Source: Torreya grandis
Lineage: Eukaryota > Streptophyta > Pinopsida > Cupressales > Taxaceae
Length of the DNA stretch: 64,000 nt
Direction of reading: 5' to 3'
Assembly (NCBI GenBank): GCA_037957365.1
Contig: JARHVA010000349.1
Span: 3,956,501 to 4,020,500, forward strand
Shown here: positions 33,701 through 45,236 of the stretch, piece by piece
Numbering within the stretch: the stretch's first letter is position 1
Layout of the letters: each line of letters starts with the position of its first letter
Notes under the pieces: model-generated
Seen by the model: the letters and a program-made list of their open reading frames with translations, nothing else
Databases searched by the model: none
What the model was told of the DNA's origin: nothing
Translations under genes and position numbers: made by a program

Positions 33701-34435
33701 TAATTATAAAAGAGTAGAAGACCAAGCACAGGGTGCAATACTTTTTCATCAACAAGAGAGACATCAGGGTCATAAAAATAAGCATAAATATAAATTTTTG
33801 TAGATGATATTTCAATAATTAAATATAAAAAAATGAGATAAAGTGAAAGAAAAGGAGGTAGTTAGACCAGTCACTATGTAAAGCAATAACAAAGAAAGTG
33901 ATACACAGGGTAGTCCATTTAAACCATTGATATGAAAATTGTGCACACTAGGAAATAAAATACCTTACCATGATGTAGTAAGGTGGAAGGAAACTTTTTA
34001 ATCCCTTATGGTATTAATTTATTACCAATAAGGAGAGACATTAGCTAGATAAACCAACCTCAAAACTAGGGAGTACAAAAAGTAAAGCCTCATCCCACCA
34101 GCTATAGGACCTAAGGATATTATGCACAATTAGTAGATAGTAAATTATGCATAATACACTCCACTATAAATTTTAATGTGTATGAATCCATCCACTCCAC
34201 CTAAGAGCATTAAATCATCAATTTATTTTCCTAAAATAATGCAGTGGACCCCTCCTAAATAGTCATTTATTTGAGAGGTTTCATGGAACATCATACCAAA
34301 ATACCAATCACCTACGTAACCTTAGATCATATCCTAGTACAAGTGGATCAACCTCTAACATAAAAACATATAGATCACCATCATTTGGATACCACATTAG
34401 AAGAACAACTAGTTTGGAATACTACATATCCATAT
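33701..34435. other. A+T-rich DNA with no recognisable gene
   Basis: It lies between the TATA-bearing region and the E frame. No motif was recognised. Confidence 0.35.
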
Positions 34436-35794
34436 ACAAAGGAGAATAAGCATGCAAAGGAGAAGAATGTGAAAGAGAAAGAAGAGTTCTATAAAAAAAC
34501 ATAAAAAGGTAAGAGAGCACACAAAAAACATGCTAAATATACAAGGCTCAATTACCTATAAGAGTAGGAGAAATACAAAATAAATGTTGATTAAGACAAA
34601 GTAGTAGCTGATAATGTAGCCTAGGAAAAAGCTACAAGCATTGAAGCTGTCATAGCCAAAGTAGATCAGAAAAAGGTGGTCTAATAAGAGGAGAAAAACA
34701 ATAAATTAGAGGAAGAAGATAAAATAAAGAAATAGGAGGAGCAAAAAATTAGTATTTGAAAGCAAAACAACTTAAGGTCTAGGATACAAAAGCACTCACA
34801 TGCAAAACATAAGCTACTCTAGGCTAAGTTCTGAGAAGGACAATGTAACAAGATTAGGGTTTTTATAAAAATCAAGTTGATTTAGCCGATGTCCAAGTTT
34901 AAATTGTTAGAAATATCATGGGATCTAGTTTAGGCAAGAAAAAATCTCAAGAGGAAAGATACAAAGGGGGTGATGACATAATAGGACCGCAATGGATGGA
35001 TATCTAAGTCCAACCACTAGACAAATAACTTTTCTCATGCCATGTTATAACTATGCCAAATATAATCAACACCTCTAGCTCAATAAACATAACTTTCCAT
35101 AACAACAACACCATAAAAAGTCACTTAGATATTTCACATATTACTCTAGAGAAATAAATCAATGGATCCATGGCCTTTCACATCTCCATCTCACAAATGA
35201 ACATGTTCTCAAGTAGGAGAATGATGAATTCAAATATCATAAGGCCAAGGCATGAAAATAATAGAATACACTTACTCTACATTGGTCCAACATGTGTTAT
35301 ATGACCAAGTCATGCCCAAGCAATTATAGATCATGGTTATAATCTCAAAGCTTACATAAGACTAGGTGTTAATTCAATGCTTTGAGGAAGTTAAAGCATA
35401 AGATAAGGCCAACATAATTTTTAAGCTCTTTTTCAAATATCAAAAGGTTTTATACATAGTTGTGACATAAGCCCAACATATATAATGTTATATACTAGGT
35501 TGGAAAGTACAAACTCAAGATGCTAGAAAAGAGACTAGTGATAAATTGATGAAGGTTAAAAAAAACTCATGCTATAATAGCAAGACAAGCTATAAGGGTG
35601 AAAATAGAGGATGTTCTATAGGAGTGTGTTCAATATAAGAATAATTTCATCAACTTCATGAGAGCGTAGGAGTTGGATATGATAAGGAGAATGTTTGTAG
35701 GCACTTAGGCACAAATATATATGGAACAATTAGAGCACATAATATTAAAAATTGATCACAACATCAATATTAATCACCTATTCATTGATGTTGT
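34436..35794 (+). pseudogene. Element E: decayed Lys/Glu-rich frame (left copy)
   Basis: Plus-strand translation around 34440-34760 is rich in Lys, Glu and Gln, as in a coiled coil. After a stretch with many lesions, coding-like text returns at 35600-35794: ECVQYKNNFINFMRA, ELDMIRRMFVGT, then NHLFIDVAG. The text continues on the far side of element C (51405-51459). The last 180 bases match 63002-63186. The family is unknown. A C-terminus close to a polypurine tract in the right copy suggests an extra ORF of a retroelement. Confidence 0.4.
35790..35794 (-). other. Target-site duplication of element C (left)
   Basis: GTTGT, against GTTGC at 51400-51404. The uninterrupted paralogous site near 63128 reads GTTGC, so the left copy has one C-to-T change. 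Confidence 0.85.
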
Positions 35795-36982
35795 TATGAT
35801 CTAGAAATTTGACTCAATAGAGGATGGTTAGTATGGTGTTAGTTTCAAAATGAAAACAAAATGAAAGAAACACACTAACTAGCATAACATCTCTAGGACT
35901 AGACACTAGAGAGAGATTAGTTAACAAACATGAATAAAACATGTAACTAAAATTCAAAAGAAACTTTCTTTTACCTTCCTTAGATGCTCCAAAATGCTTG
36001 TTGTAGTGGCTTTCTCAGCTTGTGTTCATGAAGTCTTCATCAAAGGAGGCTTGACTATCTCCTCTTCTCCTGGGCACCTTTGGCTTATGGCTTAGATTGG
36101 CTTGGAATCAATTTGGCATGGTAACACTAGTTGAAATGGCTCCTTTAAGATATTTGTGCATTATAACTTTGCACCAAAATAGCTTAGAAATGATGTTCAT
36201 GGCCTCTCTATTTATAGATTTTTGAGAATGTCTAGAATCAACCTAAACCATCCATCCTGAGATTGAGATGGGTGGTTGAGGATTAATTCAATTTTTGGAA
36301 TTAAGTTTATAATTATCCTCATGACATTGGAAGAAGGGTAAATTAATATGCATGAAGGGCATCATGGAAGGCATTGATGAGGCATGGAGGGCATGAATCT
36401 TGATATTTATGGCATTTATGGCCTAGGGATGTCTTCCTAAGAAATGAGGTCACATGATGATGTAGATATTCAATATTCATTTCTAAAAACAAGTATTTAG
36501 AAAATTTCCATGGAATTCTTGATTAGGATCTAATTTGGTTTAATTATCTCTTAATCATGTTTAAGCATGTTTTGCAATAATTACTCAAATTGATTAGAAT
36601 GTCTTATTATTGGTCCAAAATTTGACTAGATTAGAATTAGAAGGCAATGTTAGATGCATTAGAATTGTATTACCATTTAGGATGTTACCAATAACAAATA
36701 ATAAAGTCATACATCTTGTGCTATATATTTGATAGGAAAAACAATCTAGAGCACCTAGGTGCAAAATTAGCATTTTGACTCAGAATGATTTGGTCAAAGT
36801 TAGCTGGCACATAAATTACATTACCCCATTTCAGGATGCCCTAGCTAAAATTGGCACTTGAATATCTTAGTTTCACATTTTTTAGTATGTTTTAGTGTTT
36901 TTAGGCTAAATTGTGCACTTTAGGTAGGAATTAGTCAAAAGCCTAGTTGGAGCTTATTGGTGGCCGGATTTAGGTGTCTACA
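35795..36982 (-). repeat. Element C 3' LTR (left copy)
   Basis: In element sense it starts TGTAGACACCTAAATCCGGCC, close to the LTR start of B, and ends ..GATCATA; the expected CA is TA in both copies. It carries a TATA box at 36208-36217. Confidence 0.9.
36208..36217 (-). promoter_or_regulatory. LTR C TATA box (left copy)
   Basis: Minus strand CTATAAATAG followed by AGAGG, a common plant LTR promoter form. The same box is at 50622-50631 in the right LTR. Confidence 0.75.
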
Positions 36983-39430
36983 ATTTTCCCTTGTTCAGGA
37001 AGGAGTTGTAAGCTATAAACATAGTAACATATTCTCATATAATGAAAAGGTCTTGTATGCCTATAACTATAATGATGATAAACTAACTATATAATGCCCC
37101 CTCGAGGGAATGGTTGGCACAAGTAGGTCGGTAAATGGTCCCCCAAAAAGAAGTGAAATGAGAGGACCAAAGAAAGGAAAGATGATGGGGTGAAAACATA
37201 ATGATATTGAAAAAGTAGTCAAAATCACTAAGAATACAAGTGGGATGGTGTATAATGGTTTTCCCAAAGGTGGTTATAAGCATTATACCCTGATAGTGGC
37301 AACATGGTATGATAACACAATGACTTGCCCAAAGGTGGTTATAATCATTGAGAAGATGGAGTTGCCCTAGTTAGGATAGACAAATAACATAATAGCATGC
37401 CCTTGTATAGGCAAAAAAATTAAAGTGGTTACAACATAATGATTTTCCCAAAGGTGATTATAATCATTAAGAAATGCAGATGGGATGATGTGTAATGATT
37501 TATCCAAAGGAAGTTATAATCATTAGACCTTGATTATGGCAAACATGATAAACTTGGTCGAGGATGATGATAACTTAACATAGAGGGTAATGATGAATTG
37601 GAACAACCTACTAGTAGGGAGATGCTCATCTGAACTAATAAAGATTGAAATTATTTCATGGTTAATTACTCTATTCAGGATATGATTCGGATTGAATCAA
37701 GATGTCAGTGTTGAAGAGATGCCACCATTTCTAAATAGACTTCTTGAAGCTTAGGTTTGTTATAGCACATGTTAGTAGGGATCATGGTATAACATCATGA
37801 GGACTTGGTCAAAATATGCATAAGGACTGACTCCCAAAATCTAAGACTCAATAGAAAATAATTCACTAATGATAAAAATCATTATGATAATGTAAACATA
37901 TGAATATGGATGGATTCAAGTACAAGTATGGGCCAAGGAACTACCAAATGAACATATAGAAACTGAATCAAGGAAAAAAAATTGAAAGCAAACAAACAAG
38001 TAAATAAATAGATAAAATAAGTAGAAACAAACAAATAAATAATGTAATAAAAACTATATGAATATTAATCCTAGAAAATAGGTGACAACTTAACAAATAA
38101 ATAAAATGGCAGAATAGAAGAAAAGGAAGGGGTGGCTGAGTTATCTCCATATTCACTAGGCAAGTGGATGTTGCCTACATAGTTCCATGGATGTAATATC
38201 CAACAAAAACTTTAGGCCAAATGTAGTTCTCCCAAGGAATGGGAAGAATGTGATAACTAAGGAAAACAAATAGAAATGGATATGATAGAATAATAGGAAT
38301 GGTCTTACAAAATGGCAAGAGCATGAGAGAAAAGGTCACAAAGGATGGGGAAACTAAATGACAAGTGATTTTATTACAACTTAGTAAGGGTTCCCAGAAT
38401 CCTTAAGGCAAAGAAGTGGTCAATGTTTTTGTTCTTTTCTAATGATTTTTCAAATGTTTTTGGAATTTTTTTTTGAAGTATCTCAACTCGATCAAGAAGG
38501 ATGAGATCATTAAATGGTTTAAGATCATAAAATAACAAGACTATTTAAACTAAGGTTACTCACAAAATGGTTAGAGCATGGCTTAGGTTGCTCACAAAAT
38601 GGTGAGATCATGGCTTACGTTGCTCACAAAATGGTGAGAGCATGGCTTAGGTTGCTTGAAAAATGGAGAGAGCATGACTTAGGTTGCTCTTAAAATGGTG
38701 AGAGCATGGATAGAGGGTGAATGAGCTAACCTCAACAAGTATCGAGTGCTACCTACATAGCCCCAAAGGAGGACCTCAAGTCACTGTAGTTTCACCTTTT
38801 TAGTGGAGGAATTCAATGAGTGTAGTAATCAATTCAAATAAAATAGGCACTGTTGATAAAAAGGCATAATATGACATAGGAAGTGGTAAGTTGGTACGTC
38901 AAGTCTTAATGTTGCCCCTAATTTTTCCATAGGCAATTATAACTAGGACATAATGATATAGATCAATGATACTAATTTTCCCAAATGTAGTTATAATTAG
39001 TAGCAAGACCAGTGGTAAGAAAGGAATAAAAAATGAAGGATGTAACTGTCAAAAATTATGTCACATTGTTCCAAAATATGATCTCTTTTTGAATTAATTA
39101 AACCAATTGATGAAACTAATCAGATACCTTGATGCTGAAAATATGTAATAAATGGAAAAAACCAAGTTTAAATAGGCTAAGCTTTATAACACACTGGGTT
39201 GATAGGTTGGAATGGTAAAATGGATATGGCTAATAGAACGGTTAAGAATGATATTTGTACAAAGAAGAATAGTAATAAAATGGCATAACTAAAATAGTCC
39301 TTAAAGATAATACATCTTAGCACTCAAGAATAGTACTACTTGAGATGAATAATATTCATCAACTCAGGAAGTTCATCTTCATCTAGTGTGGTAAGTTAGT
39401 ATGCTCCTAATCCATAATCTATAGTAATGA
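36983..39430 (-). other. Element C 3' noncoding region with repeats
   Basis: It starts (element 3' end) with a polypurine tract GAACAAGGGAAAAT at 36983-36996. Four short repeats of 'ttcccaaaggtggttataatcatt' lie at 37260-37285, 37325-37353, 37443-37472 and 37498-37525, with a fifth decayed copy near 38966. A block shared with element B occurs twice (38143-38252 and 38718-38815). An A-rich run of AAAT/AAAC units covers about 37975-38060. No coding motif was seen. Confidence 0.7.
38555..38710. repeat. Minisatellite, about 32-bp unit, five copies
   Basis: The unit 'aaaatggtgagagcatggct' plus 'taggttgctcac' repeats with few changes. It lies in the 3' noncoding part of element C, between the two copies of the conserved block. 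Confidence 0.88.
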
Positions 39431-40660
39431 TGAAAAAACCTATCTATTTGGCTTGAATCTTCCTTTATTCTTCTTCTCAACTATGGTATTATTTTGGTTT
39501 TCTTTAAGAATAAGATCACCAAATTTAGACATTATATACTTAACATGATGATTATAGTGGCCTTTGAGTTGGTTCTGATATGCTTGAAGATTGTTGAGCA
39601 CAATTGTCTGTTTCTCATCAAGTAGGTCTAGCTCTTGTAGGTGAGCTATTCGATAGTCATGATCATCCAGGACATTCTTGAAAGAGATGCACAATGAACG
39701 CAGTTCAACCTCAATGGGAAATATGGCTTTAGTACCATAAACAAGTGAGTATGGAGTGGTTCTTGTGGGGGTATGATGATTGCTATGGTATGCCCAAAGG
39801 GTAGGGAATATCTTCAAGTTCTAATCATGACTAGCATCATTGACAATCTTTATGAGAATATTGACAATGATTTTATTGGATGCTTCAACTTGGCCATTAC
39901 CTTGAGGGTAATATTCTATATAAAAATGTTATATGATGTTAATTTGGTATATATATAATCTTCATCCTTATTTTTAAATTATCTTCCATTATCAAATATA
40001 ATGTCAAAGGGGATACTATAGTAGAAAATGAGATGGTTGAAGATGAATTTAGAAATTTTATTTCCAATCATGTACGTGAGGGGTATAGATTCAACCCTCT
40101 TAGTGAAATACTTAGTGGAGATAAGGATATTTTTATTTCCATCAAATGAAGTGGGGTTGATCTTCCCAATGAGGTCAAGTCCCCATGTAGAAAATGGCCA
40201 TGGTGTCAACATCGGTTCTAGAGTTTTTACTGGGGTATGAATCAAATTAGCATGTCATTAACATTTGTCACACTTTTTTACATATGTAGTGGCATATACA
40301 TCCATTATGGGCCAATAATAACCATTATGCAAGATATTTTTGGATAATACTACCCCAATAGAATGAGATCCATATACTCCTTCATGAACTTCTCTTAATG
40401 CTAACATAGACTCTACCAAAGTTAAACAACAAAGTAGAGTTCCATCAAAACTTTGATGGTAAAGGGTAGATCCAATTATAGTATAATAATTGGAATGATG
40501 AATGAAGGCTTTGGTTTTTTTTTGAGACAGGTTAGGTGGTAGAGTTTGGTCATGAAGGTAATTATAAAGGTCTGAGTACCAGATAGAATTAGGACCAATA
40601 ATATCACAAATCATGGCAATGATTAAAGGTTCATGAGTTGGTGCTAATAAATTTTCCATG
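39430..40660 (-). pseudogene. Element C integrase (broken)
   Basis: In order: LREVHEGVYGSH and KKCDKC (zinc-binding H-H-C-C), WGLDLIGKI (first Asp), IIFDNG (second Asp), QGNGQVEASNKI (Glu), then a C-terminal part ending KGRFKPNR, where the frame stops short of the usual 'W.GP' continuation. The pieces are 40258-40659, 39979-40245 and 39440-39817, separated by stops and frameshifts. Integrase would insert the cDNA. Confidence 0.85.
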
Positions 40661-40679
40661 AGGAACTAATACTCTCTAG

Positions 40680-41010
40680 CTTTATCTATTTTTCAAATTA
40701 GAGATTCAATAGTATCCATGGCATCTATAGTTCTGTTACTAGCCCTTGGTATGTGCTCAAACTGAATATTGGCAATTTGTTGCTTCAGAGTATCGACCAT
40801 GGCTTTATATGGAACTAGCTTGTCATCTTTGGTATGAAAATGATCTGTGACCTAATTGATGCTTATAAAAGAATCACCATAAACTTGAAGATGAGATATA
40901 TTCCAATGCACAGCTTGTTTAACTCTTTTAACAATTGCTTCATACTTGGCTATGTTGTTTATACAAGGAAAGATGATTTTGAATGATTTAGGGATTATAT
41001 CCCCCTATGG
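40680..41010 (-). pseudogene. Element C second (archaeal-type) RNase H
   Basis: Minus-strand text reads AKYEAIVKRVKQAV, LQVYGDSFISINQVTD, DDKLVPYKAMVDTL and FEHIPRASNRTIDAM. This is the GDS..I.QV, KDDKL.PY and N..DA pattern of the additional RNase H in Tat-like elements, between the retroviral-type RNase H and integrase. The first Asp region is poorly preserved. Confidence 0.75.
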
Positions 41011-41124
41011 TATAATAAATAATAGGATTACCCTCAATCCATGTGTAGTAAATAAACCATCAAAATATAGATTCCAGGGTTGCTCCTCAAGGGGTGTGTC
41101 AATGATGATCATTATAGATTCATC

Positions 41125-41660
41125 AAGAAATTAAAATGTGAGTGGTTGTGTGTCTATGAGAGGTGCTTCAATAAGTTGATTTACAAGAACTTGTCCATTA
41201 ATTGCCTTTTGATTGACATACTTTATGTCAAACTCACTGAGAAGAATGATCCATTTAGCCATTCTAACTTGAAAATATATTTTAGATAGTAGATACTTGA
41301 TTAGATCTACTTTTGAAATGACCATGGTCTTATTATTCAACATGTAATGTCATAGTTTATGAGTTGTGAAGACCATTGCTAGACAAGCTTTTTCAATAAG
41401 TGCATAGTTATGTTCATATGTAACCAAGGTATAAATTAGGTAATATATGGCATGCTCTTTTCCATTGTCATTATGCTGAGCCAAGAGTACCCCTAGAGCA
41501 TTGTTGGTAGCTGATAGGTATAATAAGAATGGCTTTTTTGACATAGGAGGCAATAAAACAAGCAGATTAAAAAGATAGTCTTTGAGTTGTTGAAAAGTTA
41601 TTTGGCAATGATCATCCCAGTGAAATATAACTCCCTTCTTTAAAAGGTGTGTAAATATAT
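41125..41660 (-). pseudogene. Element C RNase H (broken)
   Basis: KPFLLYLSATNNALGVLLAQ resembles the start of the retroviral-type RNase H, where the usual Asp of 'Y.D.S' is not seen. It is followed by YEHNYALIEKACLAMVF (E..Y...EK) and, at 41131-41343, MAKWIILLSEFDIKY. It would remove the RNA strand during reverse transcription. Confidence 0.75.
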
Positions 41661-41699
41661 GACACTTGTCTACTAACTAAGAGATGAAGTGTCAGATTT

Positions 41700-42645
41700 A
41701 CTGGATCTTACCCTACAAACTATAGAGTTGCTTTAAATTAATTGGTTGGAGCATCTTGATTATAGCATGGACTTTAGCCAGATAAACTTCAATACCTCTA
41801 CAAGACATAATGAAGATAAGTAATTTTCCTAAAGTTACTATGAAAACACATTTATTTAGATTGAGTCCAACTTTATACTCCTGTAATCTTTTAAATATCT
41901 TATGTAGCACTACTAGATGGTCAACCCTGGTTTTGGATTTTCCTAATATGTCATCGACATAGTCTTCAACAATATCATCCATCATATCATGGAATATGAT
42001 AGTCATGGCCCTTTGATATGTACCTCTAGCATTATTAAGGCCAAATGATATTACCTGATAACAAAATATTCCCATGGAGTGGTGAACACTAATTTATGTT
42101 GGTCTTTTGTTTGCTATTCTAATTTGGTTGTATTCTAAAAAACCATCCATGAGTGAAAACATTTCATAATCGGTCATGGAGTTGATGATCATGTTTATAT
42201 TAGGAAAAAGAAAATCATCTTTAGGACAAGCTTTGTTGATGTCTCAAAAACTAGTAAAAATTATGATCCCTTTAGGATTTTTGCTAATAGGTACCACATT
42301 AGAGATCCATTCTTAGTAGTCAATGGATCAGATACATCTTATCTCTAAGAGTTTATCTAACTCTTTCTTTACCAATATAGCAATGTGAAGATGCATCTTA
42401 CATAGCTTTTGTTTTACAATTTTGGCATTAAGATTAACCACAAGGTTGTGTATAACCATGGTAGGGTATAAATCTAGCATGTTAAAATAGGCCCATACAA
42501 AGATATCTACAAATTCTCTCAATAAAGTTGTAAAGATGTCACATTCCTCCCCAGTGAGGGACACTCCTAATTTTATCCATTTTAGTTTTGATGGAGTCCC
42601 TATATTCACCTCTATTATATCTTTGACTAGAAAGGTCAAACTATC
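41700..42645 (-). pseudogene. Element C reverse transcriptase (broken)
   Basis: In order: VSNVVPISKNPKGII, DINKACPKDDF, FSLMDGFLEYNQI, SFGLNNARGTYQRAM, then EDYVDDILGKSK with the catalytic YVDD at 41950-41961, and KCVFIVTLGKLL. 'DINKACPKDDF' is a Tat-type version of the finger motif. The frame is split by stops near 42330 and 42090. The catalytic box is intact, but the enzyme could not be made whole. Confidence 0.87.
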
Positions 42646-44000
42646 TTCTAAGATAAAAAGGAGTGACTTGAACTGTTGAGTTAGTCAGGGTCCTCCATTA
42701 GGACTTGCTCTTCAACTTCTCCCAGGCATGATGAATCTGAGTCCCCTAATGGGAGATCTAGCCATGTAATAAAAATAGTCAAGAATTCTTGAAGAATTTG
42801 ATCAAAAAATTGTTATTGCTCAAAGTTGAACTCAGATCCATAGGCAAGTTCATTATTGGTGGTTTCCTAGTCTAAATCTAAAAAAGAATGAACACCCCCA
42901 TTTAATGGTACATAAAATAGGTTTTCACCACTAGATTAGCCTTTATCTTTACTTTTTCCCTAGTTAGAAAGTGCCTCAAAGGTGTTTTCACTTTGTGACC
43001 TCAATTTTTACTTATTTGTTTTTGGCTAGGGGTATTCACTCGCTCTCCAAAATAGGCTACAAGATTTAATGTGATTGAGAATCTTGATTTGTGATCTCCC
43101 ATTGAAATGTTGTCTCTAAGGCCTAAAAATTCATAGAATGCCTCATCATTTTAGAACTAATCAATTAGTACACTAGATTCTTGTTGGTACCAATCTATCA
43201 ATTGGAGATAATATAATGGTAATGGATTGCGATGAATGGCCAATGTAAGGGTACAAATAGCATTATTATCAAATAGATTGGTTTCAGTTAGATTATCAAA
43301 GGTGAGGCCATGATCAGACTCTGCTTCATTGTCAACATCATCATCACGAGTCACTGGTGATGGATTTTGAATAAGATATGTGGGGTTACCCCCAAGTGGT
43401 TTAAATCCAAGTCTATAAGGTCTTTCATACTTAGTCATGGAAATTGGCTTGATGGTTCCATGTTGATTTGGTTTGAGGCATCTTCTTTCATAATTGTGAC
43501 ACTCCATGATCCTATTGGGAATAGGATAATTTGTATTTTTATAGCAATTATCTTGGTTTTCATTGTATAACCATGATTAATCCCCTTCAAGAGGGTCAAG
43601 TTCTTGGCCAGATGATAGTACAAATGTGATAGGTCCCTTATCTTTGTTCTTTTATTTCTAATGCATATGTGGGGTGACTTTAGGTCACCTAAAGGTTTTC
43701 AGATTTTGAGAAAGATTGGAAATATGAAATGTATCATGGGTCACATACTCTCTCGTTCCATTATCTAAAATGGTGAAGTGATTAGAAGCTTCAAGAGGTG
43801 ACATGTGGGAAAGAAAGTCCAAAGTATTAGGATCTATGCAATTATCTGGTGAAAGATCAATACGTATAGCTTTTCCTTTATCTTACTTAAAACTTGGATT
43901 CATGTCATACTCATAATTATAGCTTTTAAATTTAGACTCAAGATGATTACAGTGTTCATATGGGTGTAAATCTCTTGGAATATTCATTTCCATCCCTGAG
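42646..44000 (-). pseudogene. Element C linker between protease and RT
   Basis: Open pieces such as 43157-43507 (116 codons, with MTKYERPYRLGFKPLGG) look like the charged spacer preceding RT in Tat-like polyproteins. No catalytic motif is seen. Stops are frequent. Confidence 0.5.
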
Positions 44001-44320
44001 TGGGAAAACATAATACATTAGTGCAGCATTGATGGAACTGCATGAATCTCATGTAACCAAGGCCTGCCTAGAAGCATATTGTATGATAACTCAAGATCAA
44101 GTACATGATAAAGTGTATCATGGGTCAAAGGTCCAATGATAACTGGCAAACTAATGGTGCCTTGTGTCTCTTTCTTGATTATCATAGGCTTTGATAGTTA
44201 TTGTTTTTGGCTGAAGATCTACCATTATGTACCCAAGAAGCTTGATGAGCTTTAGAGACACTATGTTGAGGCCAGATCCATTGTCTATAAGGACACATTT
44301 CACTTTATGTCATCTTATAT
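44001..44320 (-). pseudogene. Element C aspartic protease
   Basis: CVLIDNGSGLNIVSLKLIKLLG has the D-N-G-S active site (Asp codon at 44283-44285), the form also seen in element D. The rest of the domain is damaged. Confidence 0.7.
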
Positions 44321-45236
44321 AAACTTCTATGTATAATGGATTATTATGAAGTGGGCCAAGAGAAGACATATCACTTTAGTTGAATGTGACGTATTGGGCT
44401 AGAGCTAGGTGTCTAACCAAATCTTGAAATTTATCAGGGGATATGTCACTAACAATAGTGGATTGGGTCAAAAAATCATTCAAGATGTTCATGTGGATTA
44501 TTGATGTTCACAACAAATCTAAAATAGAAATTTGTGCTAGTGTCTTCTATAATTGTCCCACAATATCAAACTTCTTGTCCTGGTTAGTAGTTAATGGTTT
44601 ATTCTAAGGTTGAATGGTTGGTTGAATGACAAGAAAAGTGGTAGATGGTTGTGGGATTAGGATAGTAATCTTTGACCTCTAAGTTATGATTGTACAATTG
44701 AGATTAAATATTAGACTATTATTTCTAATCAATGTTGGGAATGGTGTGAGATTAGATAGGATAAGTCTTAGTTACTGATGCACTTGCATGTGGTCACGTG
44801 GCAAGGATGAGTTATCAATATAAGGTCTAAAATGGGAAGTCCTAGTTTTTTGGTTTGTCTACATGCATTCCCAAGTCAAATAAGGATTATCCATGTAATT
44901 TGGTTGAATGTTGTTGTTTAGCAATGGTCTAGGTTGATTAATGCTTGGTCTAGGATTAATGGAGATAGTATTAATGTTACTCCCTACAATGTGACCTAAA
45001 CCCCTATTATAGTCATATGCAACTGCATGGTAGGTTTTTTGGTGTTTACCATTCTGACCTTGGTTTTGTCCATTGTTCTATCATTGTTGGTTTTATTTCT
45101 AATTTTATTCATTATACTAGTTTGGCTTTTGATGTTGATTTTGTTGCTACACTGGTCATTATTTTTATTGTTGCTGATTATTTTGTTGTTGCTAATTACT
45201 ATGTTAGGGAAAGGGGTTTTTATAAATCCCAAGAGT

